From an uncultured Selenomonadales bacterium (GTDB lineage Bacteria > Bacillota > Negativicutes > Selenomonadales > Selenomonadaceae), in assembly GCA_947165405.1 (NCBI GenBank), contig CAMVAG010000059.1, forward strand, positions 1 to 10,455: a DNA stretch of 10,455 nt, given 5' to 3'. The position numbers were made by a program, and so were the translations under genes. Of the stretch, positions 6,312-10,455 are shown in pieces. A model generated the notes under the pieces. It saw nothing but the letters and a program-made list of their open reading frames with translations, was not told the origin of the DNA and made no database searches. Position 1 is the first letter of the stretch. Every line of letters begins with the position of its first letter.

Positions 6312-6384
6312 AGCTTTCAGCTTTCAGTTGTCAGCTTTCAGAAAAATTTTTCTAACCACTAACAGCTAACAGCTAACAGCTAAA
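6312..6384. repeat. Opposed AGCTNNN heptamer arrays in the SPFH gene leader
   Basis: On the left are AGCTTTC, AGCTTTC, AGTTGTC, AGCTTTC (6312-6339). On the right are AGCTAAC, AGCTAAC, AGCTAAA (6364-6384), preceded by two decayed units. Between them is AAAAATTTTT. TTTAGCT at the left edge is complementary to AGCTAAA at the right edge, so the transcript could form one long imperfect hairpin ending just before the ribosome site. Confidence 0.75.
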
Positions 6385-6408
6385 AATCGACCGAAGGGAG
6401 ATTTTTCT
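6373..6408 (+). promoter_or_regulatory. SPFH gene leader with ribosome site, copy of the motB leader
   Basis: AAGGGAG at 6394-6400 is 8 bases before the ATG at 6409. The surrounding block from CTAACAGCT to GATTTTT matches the minus-strand leader of motB at 58-90 in all but one inserted A. The two genes are otherwise unrelated. Confidence 0.75.
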
Positions 6409-7695
6409 ATGGGATTGATTCAAGCGGCATTGGCGGCGGCGGGCGGCGTGCTCGGCGACCAATGGAAAGAATTTTTTTACTGCGACAGTCTTTCGCCCGA
6501 AATTTTGGTTGCCAAAGGTCACAGGCGCAAATCAAGCAGTTGGAGTTCCAATGACGGCAGCGACAACATCATCACGAACGGCTCAAAAATTTCCGTCAAC
6601 GACGGGCAATGCATGGTGATTGTTCAGAACGGCAAGGTTATCGACTTGTGCGCAGACAGCGGCGAATACATTTATGACAAGTCGACCGAGCCGAGCCTCT
6701 TCAACAGCAACAAGACCATCGCCGAAAACATTCAAGATATTTTCTTCGCCATGAAGGATCGCTTTGCTTTCGGAGGCGATGCCGGGCGCGACGAAAGAAT
6801 TTATTACTTCAACACAAAAGAAATTATCGGCAACAAATACGGAACGCCCAGCCCGATTCCTTTCCGCGTCGTCGATTACAATATCGGGCTCGACGTGGAC
6901 ATTGCGATTAGATGTTTCGGCTCCTACAGCTACAAAATCGTCAATCCGATTCTTTTCTACACGAACGTCTGCGGCAACGTCAAAGACACTTACAATCGCT
7001 CCGAAATTGACGCGCAACTTAAAACCGAACTCATGACGGCTCTTCAACCTGCCTTCGCAAGGATTTCGGAAATGGGAATCAGATATTCCGCCTTGCCCGC
7101 CCACACGCAAGAACTTGCCGACGCTTTAAACGAAGTCTTAAGCAAAAAATGGGGCGAACTGCGCGGCTTGAAAGTCGTTTCGTTCGGCGTGTCGAATGTC
7201 AGCGCGAGCGAAGAAGATGCCAACATGATAAAGGAGATGCAACGCAACGGCGCGTTGAGAAATCCGGCAATGGCGGCGGCTCACTTGACGGGTGCTCAAG
7301 CTTCGGCAATGCAAGCGGCGGCTCAAAATACTTCCGGAGCAATGACGGGCTTCATGGGCATGGGCATGGCTCAACAGGCGGGCGGCATAAACGCGGGCAA
7401 CCTCTTCGCAATGGCTCAACAGCAACAGCAGGCAGCTCAAGCACAACAACAAAAACCTCCGACGTGGAAATGTTCGACTTGCGGTCACGAAGACAATCGA
7501 GGAAATTTCTGCGCGGAATGCGGTGCGCCAAAACCCATCGTCAACGAATGGAAATGTGAATGCGGCGCAATCAACAAAGGCAAATTCTGTTCCGAGTGCG
7601 GCAAGCCCAAACCCGTCAGCGACGAGTGGAAATGTGAATGCGGTACAATCAACAAAGGCAAATTCTGTTCCGAATGCGGCAAGCCTCGTAAATAA
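6409..7695 (+). CDS. SPFH-domain protein with three C-terminal zinc ribbons (YdjI-like)
   Basis: A 428-residue protein. Residues 1-30 (GDQWKEFFYCDSL) and about 60-265 match the SPFH/virion-core-like family that includes B. subtilis YdjI, part of a PspA-linked membrane-stress complex. That role is known for the family and only inferred here. Residues 285-350 are low-complexity, rich in Ala, Gln, Met and Gly. Three zinc-ribbon modules follow: C355/C358/C368/C371, then C383/C385/C394/C397, then C409/C411/C420/C423. Modules 2 and 3 use CxC instead of CxxC in the first knuckle. They are nearly identical in DNA with a 78-base period, indicating recent duplication. There is no signal peptide and no clear transmembrane helix, so a membrane-associated scaffold in the cytoplasm is likely. 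The ATG at 6409 has AAGGGAG 8 bases upstream. It is a single-gene unit with its own promoter. Confidence 0.88.
   Translation: MGLIQAALAAAGGVLGDQWKEFFYCDSLSPEILVAKGHRRKSSSWSSNDGSDNIITNGSKISVNDGQCMVIVQNGKVIDLCADSGEYIYDKSTEPSLFNSNKTIAENIQDIFFAMKDRFAFGGDAGRDERIYYFNTKEIIGNKYGTPSPIPFRVVDYNIGLDVDIAIRCFGSYSYKIVNPILFYTNVCGNVKDTYNRSEIDAQLKTELMTALQPAFARISEMGIRYSALPAHTQELADALNEVLSKKWGELRGLKVVSFGVSNVSASEEDANMIKEMQRNGALRNPAMAAAHLTGAQASAMQAAAQNTSGAMTGFMGMGMAQQAGGINAGNLFAMAQQQQQAAQAQQQKPPTWKCSTCGHEDNRGNFCAECGAPKPIVNEWKCECGAINKGKFCSECGKPKPVSDEWKCECGTINKGKFCSECGKPRK
7546..7683 (+). repeat. 78-bp tandem duplication encoding zinc ribbons 2 and 3
   Basis: The units start at TGG 7549 and TGG 7627, a 78-base (26-codon) period. 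The stretch from the Trp codon to the final Cys-Gly-Lys differs by only a few bases, including synonymous changes. Ribbon 1 (from Trp353) is 28 codons long and clearly more diverged, so ribbons 2 and 3 arose from a later duplication. Confidence 0.85.
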
Positions 7696-7697
7696 TT

Positions 7698-7782
7698 AGG
7701 GGCTGTCGGTAAATGAAAGTGGTCAGTGCTTAGGAAAATCCTGAAAGCTAAATTGCTCAGGTTTATTTTACCAACAGCCTCT
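7698..7782. mobile_element. Short MITE-like element after the SPFH gene
   Basis: An 85-bp segment with 16-bp inverted ends: AGGGGCTGTCGGTAAA at 7698-7713 and the complement of AGAGGCTGTTGGTAAA at 7767-7782 (14 of 16 match). TA is found at both edges. It begins three bases after the SPFH stop codon and has no ORF. Its ends match those of the 217-bp element at 96-312, while the interiors show no obvious similarity. Confidence 0.6.
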
Positions 7783-7792
7783 AAAAAAAATC

Positions 7793-7827
7793 GGCGATGA
7801 GCTCCGAAGAGTTCACCGCCTTTTTTT
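7793..7827. terminator. Bidirectional terminator between the convergent SPFH and RTX genes
   Basis: A 12-bp imperfect stem (GGCGATGAGCTC at 7793-7804 with GAGTTCACCGCC at 7809-7820, one mismatch and one G-T pair) has a CGAA loop. Seven T follow on the plus strand, and eight A precede it at 7783-7790, giving a T-run on the minus strand. It can serve both converging genes. Confidence 0.85.
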
Positions 7828-7856
7828 GTAACGGCTTACGGTTTAACGTTGCCGGC

Positions 7857-9338
7857 TTATTTGAGAGTCTTGCCTTTGATTGTGTAAGTCTTGCTGTTTA
7901 TGTTAAATTTGTCGCCCGCGCTGACTCCGTCGAAGATAATCGAGCCGCCGCCGGAAATTGTGAGTGTGAGTTTGTTGCTTGCAAACGCCGCTTTGGTAAA
8001 GGTGCCGCCTGCCGAGCCATCCGCTTTGAGGATTTGCAAGAGATCACCGTCGCCGTTCGCGTAGTCGAAAATTTTATCGGTACCTTCGCCGGGCTTGTAA
8101 ACGAAAATATCTTTTCCTGCACCGCCCCAAAGTGAATCGTTTCCTGCACCGCCCCAGAGGCTGTCATTGCCTTTGCCGCCGAAAAGTTTATCGTTGCCGG
8201 TTCCGCCGCTCAAGGTGTCGTTGCCTGCGTCTCCGTTGAGTGAATCGTTTCCTGCCTCGCCGAAGAGTTTGTCGTTGCCCGCGCCGCCCGAAACGGTATC
8301 AGCACCGTAGCCGCCGTAGAGTGCATCTTTTTTCGCGCCGCCGACGATTGAATTGGCAAGAGTGTTGCCCGTGATTTTTACGGCTGTCGTTCGTTTGGAG
8401 GCGTTTATAAATTTAATGTCCGCGTCGGCAGTCACGGGCGATTTTGTTTTATCGGTCACGTTCAAAACTTTTGCGCCGTCAATGTGAAGCTCGTCCAAGT
8501 CTGCCGCACCGACCAAAGTTATCTTGCCTTTGCCGACAGTCACGATAATGTTGTTGCCGCTCGTCGCTGTTGAGTAAGTTCCTTTGCCGCCGCCGATTTG
8601 CAGTGTTGAAGTCGAATTGAAGCCGACGATTTTATCATTGCCTTCGCCCGATTTGTATTCGATGATATTGTTCGACGCTGCGGAGCCCAAGCTGATATAG
8701 TCGTTGCCCGCGCCGCCGTTTACAGTGACGTTTCCTCTGTCAGTTTTTATCGTGTCATTGCCTTTGCCGCCGCTGATTGTTGTGTACCAGCTGTCGTTGA
8801 CGATTGAATCGTTATCCGCGCCTCCGTCAATCACAGTATTATTGGCATAACTCTGAATGGTATCCTTGCCGCTGTCTCCAGCGATAATTGCGTAATTACC
8901 TCCATTGTAAATGTTATCGTTTCCTGCGCCGCCTTCGATTGTCACGAGAAAATTATAACCGTTTTTGATAGAATCGTTTCCGTTGCCGCCGAGAATTAAA
9001 ACTTCATTGCTTATATGGTAATTCTTCTTGCCGTAAGGCGAAACGTCGGAATCCCAATTATCAATGGTATCGGCTCCTTCGCCGCCGACCAATATGGAGC
9101 CGCTACTTCCGTTGATTATTGAATCATCACCTGCGCCGCCGTTTATGGAGCTGTTGTCGGGGTACCTGTAATGAGAAGTTGTTATATAATCTTCTGTCCG
9201 CGATACTCCCACATTTTTGATAATGTCATTGCCCGCGCCCGCGTCGACTACAACATATTCGTTATCGTTATCAATGAAGTCAATGGCGTTTGTCCCTGAA
9301 ACAAATTTGCCCCAAGTGCTGTTATTAAAATAAGCCAT
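7857..9338 (-). CDS. RTX-type calcium-binding repeat protein
   Basis: A 493-residue acidic, Gly/Asp/Asn-rich protein. Scattered GGxGxDxI nonapeptides occur in the N-terminal half, near residues 33, 67, 85, 117, 136, 153, 171, 189 and 208. A linker at about 225-330 lacks them. Residues 332-411 then hold nine consecutive nonapeptides such as GGAGNDKLF, GEAGNDSLN and GGAGNDSLW. Such repeats form calcium-bound parallel beta-rolls and typify proteins exported by type I secretion. No N-terminal signal peptide is seen, and the last 80 residues (FVYKPGEGTDKIFDY to KGKTLK) resemble the C-terminal cap region of such proteins. No enzymatic or pore-forming domain is recognisable, so a surface or matrix protein is more likely than a toxin. 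The ATG at 9338 has AAGGAGG about 9 bases upstream. No type I secretion genes are in the window. Confidence 0.92.
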   Translation of the reverse strand: MAYFNNSTWGKFVSGTNAIDFIDNDNEYVVVDAGAGNDIIKNVGVSRTEDYITTSHYRYPDNSSINGGAGDDSIINGSSGSILVGGEGADTIDNWDSDVSPYGKKNYHISNEVLILGGNGNDSIKNGYNFLVTIEGGAGNDNIYNGGNYAIIAGDSGKDTIQSYANNTVIDGGADNDSIVNDSWYTTISGGKGNDTIKTDRGNVTVNGGAGNDYISLGSAASNNIIEYKSGEGNDKIVGFNSTSTLQIGGGKGTYSTATSGNNIIVTVGKGKITLVGAADLDELHIDGAKVLNVTDKTKSPVTADADIKFINASKRTTAVKITGNTLANSIVGGAKKDALYGGYGADTVSGGAGNDKLFGEAGNDSLNGDAGNDTLSGGTGNDKLFGGKGNDSLWGGAGNDSLWGGAGKDIFVYKPGEGTDKIFDYANGDGDLLQILKADGSAGGTFTKAAFASNKLTLTISGGGSIIFDGVSAGDKFNINSKTYTIKGKTLK

Positions 9339-9382
9339 AGAAAATTTCCTCCTTCAAAAAAATCTTTGGAATCATCACATGC

Positions 9383-9413
9383 ATTATAATAGTTGTTTTT
9401 TATTTTTTGTCAA
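9383..9413 (-). promoter_or_regulatory. Promoter of the RTX gene
   Basis: On the minus strand a perfect TTGACA (9413-9408) is followed by two overlapping -10 candidates: TATTAT (9391-9386, 16-base spacer) and a perfect TATAAT (9388-9383, 19-base spacer). The spacer is very A-rich. Either would give a leader of about 40 bases. Confidence 0.75.
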
Positions 9414-9460
9414 TTCTAAATCGCGAAAACTTTCACCGCTTTCGTCCTTGTCGGCTTTAC

Positions 9461-9488
9461 TTGCAAAAATAAACTTATGTGTTATACT
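9461..9488 (+). promoter_or_regulatory. Promoter of the ccmC-like gene
   Basis: TTGCAA at 9461-9466 and TATACT at 9483-9488 are 16 bases apart, and TGT directly before the -10 gives an extended -10 motif. It is divergent from the RTX promoter, about 50 bases away. Transcription would start near 9495. Confidence 0.6.
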
Positions 9489-9536
9489 GCTTTGCAGACG
9501 AATTTATTTATTCATTGATGTAAGGGAATAGTTTTC

Positions 9537-10169
9537 ATGAACAAAATCATAATCTTGTTGACGCTCGCAATTTGCGCGGCGATAATTTTTTTTGTGCCGC
9601 CGATAAAAGGGCTCGGCGACTTGGCAAAAATAATTTTCTTCCACGTGCCGACAGCTTGGGTTGCAGTCATTGCGTTTTTTGCAAGTGCATTCTTCGCGGC
9701 GAAATTTTTAAGGACGTTTAATTTTTCGTTCGATAAATTGAGTGAACGGGCAGCGCGTTTGGGATTCGTCTTCGTGCTGCTGTCGACGATAAGCGGCGCG
9801 ATTTTCAGCAAGCTGACTTGGGGCGCGTATTGGAATTGGGACCCGCGACAGACGACAATCTTTGTGCTGATTCTGATTTACGGCGCGTATTTGACATTGC
9901 GGGCGGCAGTCTCCGATGAAAAAATTCGCGCAAAAGTTTCGGCGGTCTACTCGTTGTTGAGCGTCTTGACGGTTCCTTTCTTGGTCTTTATAATTCCGCG
10001 CATGTACTTTTCGTTGCACCCGTCGCCCGTGTTGAATTCGGCGGTGCGTGTCGAAACGGATTCAATCGTCCTGATTGTTTTAATCGCGGCGGTCGTCGAC
10101 GCAACACTGATTTTTATTCAACTTATGAGACCGGCTATGAAAAGTCAAGAGGTTGAAGCCGGAACATAA
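9537..10169 (+). CDS. ccmC: CcmC/CcsA-family haem-handling protein for cytochrome c maturation
   Basis: A 210-residue protein with six predicted membrane helices (about 4-20, 32-53, 75-92, 106-122, 133-153, 176-196). The family's tryptophan-rich WWD segment is present as WGAYWNWDPRQT (95-106), between helices 3 and 4 as expected. H36 and H161 match the two conserved flanking histidines that ligate haem. CcmC presents haem to CcmE in the cytochrome c maturation pathway; the short six-helix form fits CcmC better than the longer CcsA/ResC. The ATG at 9537 follows AAGGGA by 9 bases. The last eight residues are encoded where the IS110 transposase gene ends on the other strand. The native C-terminus may therefore have been replaced, and the rest of a ccm operon is not seen downstream. 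Confidence 0.88.
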   Translation: MNKIIILLTLAICAAIIFFVPPIKGLGDLAKIIFFHVPTAWVAVIAFFASAFFAAKFLRTFNFSFDKLSERAARLGFVFVLLSTISGAIFSKLTWGAYWNWDPRQTTIFVLILIYGAYLTLRAAVSDEKIRAKVSAVYSLLSVLTVPFLVFIIPRMYFSLHPSPVLNSAVRVETDSIVLIVLIAAVVDATLIFIQLMRPAMKSQEVEAGT

Positions 10170-10455
10170 GATTTATTATCCCTAAGGACGGCGAAAATAA
10201 TGGCAAGGATTTTGTGACAAACATGCCCAATGGCAGTCAAATGGTCTTTACCTTCAGAACGTTTCTTCTGATAAAAGAGACTGACAGCAGGGTCTTTAAA
10301 AGCAGCAACGTTAGCGGCAAGCCAAACAGCTCGCCTGAGATAAGGAGAACCACGCTTAGACATTCGCCCATCAGTTTTACTCTCGCCTGACTGGCGTGAT
10401 TTTGGATAAAGCCCTGCATAAGCGACGAGTTTGGGCAAGGAAGAAAATTTTCTAA
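10145..10455 (-). CDS. IS110-family transposase, C-terminal part
   Basis: At least 102 codons are open, without interruption, to the right edge, so the N-terminal part lies outside. The sequence KLVAYAGLYP, then SKRGSPYLRRAVW, then FYQKKRSEGKDHLTAIGHVCHKIL and a C-terminal LRDNKSYVP is characteristic of the C-terminal (Transposase_20) domain of IS110-type enzymes. In this family that domain carries the conserved serine near the KRGSxxLRR motif. The N-terminal DEDD/RuvC-like domain cannot be checked. The stop at 10147-10145 falls inside the 3' end of ccmC on the opposite strand. IS110 elements lack terminal inverted repeats, so the exact insertion edge cannot be read from this sequence. Confidence 0.88.
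   Translation of the reverse strand, partial: RKFSSLPKLVAYAGLYPKSRQSGESKTDGRMSKRGSPYLRRAVWLAANVAAFKDPAVSLFYQKKRSEGKDHLTAIGHVCHKILAIIFAVLRDNKSYVPASTS
10145..10455. mobile_element. IS110-type insertion sequence, one end
   Basis: This is the part of the insertion sequence visible in the window, inferred from the transposase fragment. Its boundary on the ccmC side is not resolved; it could lie a few bases to tens of bases left of 10145. No inverted repeats or target duplication are expected or seen. Confidence 0.65.

Noticed and set aside
7797..8135. Plus-strand frame at the C-terminal end of the RTX gene
   Set aside because: It starts inside the bidirectional terminator and is the complement of the repeat-coding DNA.
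8140..8330. Regular short repeats that might suggest a CRISPR array
   Set aside because: The 27-bp periodicity is the in-frame nonapeptide repeat of the RTX protein, with no unique spacers between repeats.
7857..9338. RTX protein as a pore-forming toxin
   Set aside because: No hydrophobic pore domain, no acylation-site region, and no hlyC/B/D-like genes nearby; only the calcium-binding repeats are present.

Overview
The window looks like chromosomal DNA of a motile, anaerobe-like bacterium with Firmicutes-style translation signals: strong AGGAGG-type ribosome sites and several TTG starts. It also carries genes expected of a diderm (RTX-type calcium-binding repeat protein, CcmC-like haem protein). 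A member of the Negativicutes (Selenomonas-like) would fit, but no rRNA or other phylogenetic marker is present, so this is inference.

Layout, left to right. On the minus strand lie the first 18 codons of motB (cut by the window edge) and the complete motA, the proton-channel stator of the flagellar motor. A 217-bp MITE-like element sits between them. On the plus strand follow a membrane sensor histidine kinase with its own promoter and probable terminator. Next come a c-di-GMP phosphodiesterase (degenerate GGDEF plus intact EAL), a small mutarotase-fold protein, and sucC (succinate-CoA ligase beta) ending at a clear terminator. These last three are closely spaced and probably co-transcribed. 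sucD does not follow sucC. Behind an extended -10 promoter lies an SPFH protein with three C-terminal zinc ribbons. It converges on an RTX-repeat protein on the minus strand; between them are a second, 85-bp MITE-like element and a bidirectional terminator. A divergent promoter region then leads to a plus-strand ccmC-like haem-handling gene. Its last codons overlap the end of an IS110-family transposase that runs in from the right edge.

Functional themes are surface and motility behaviour (MotAB, c-di-GMP turnover, secreted RTX protein), membrane sensing or stress (histidine kinase, SPFH protein), and energy metabolism (SucC, cytochrome c maturation). They are not one pathway.

The most distinctive signal is in the intergenic DNA. 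Two different short elements share almost the same 16-bp terminal inverted repeats. Four intergenic sites carry 7-bp AGCTNNN arrays. The leaders of motB and the SPFH gene share a 33-34 nt block that includes the Shine-Dalgarno site. I found no CRISPR array, tRNA, rRNA, or convincing new defence or biosynthetic system.
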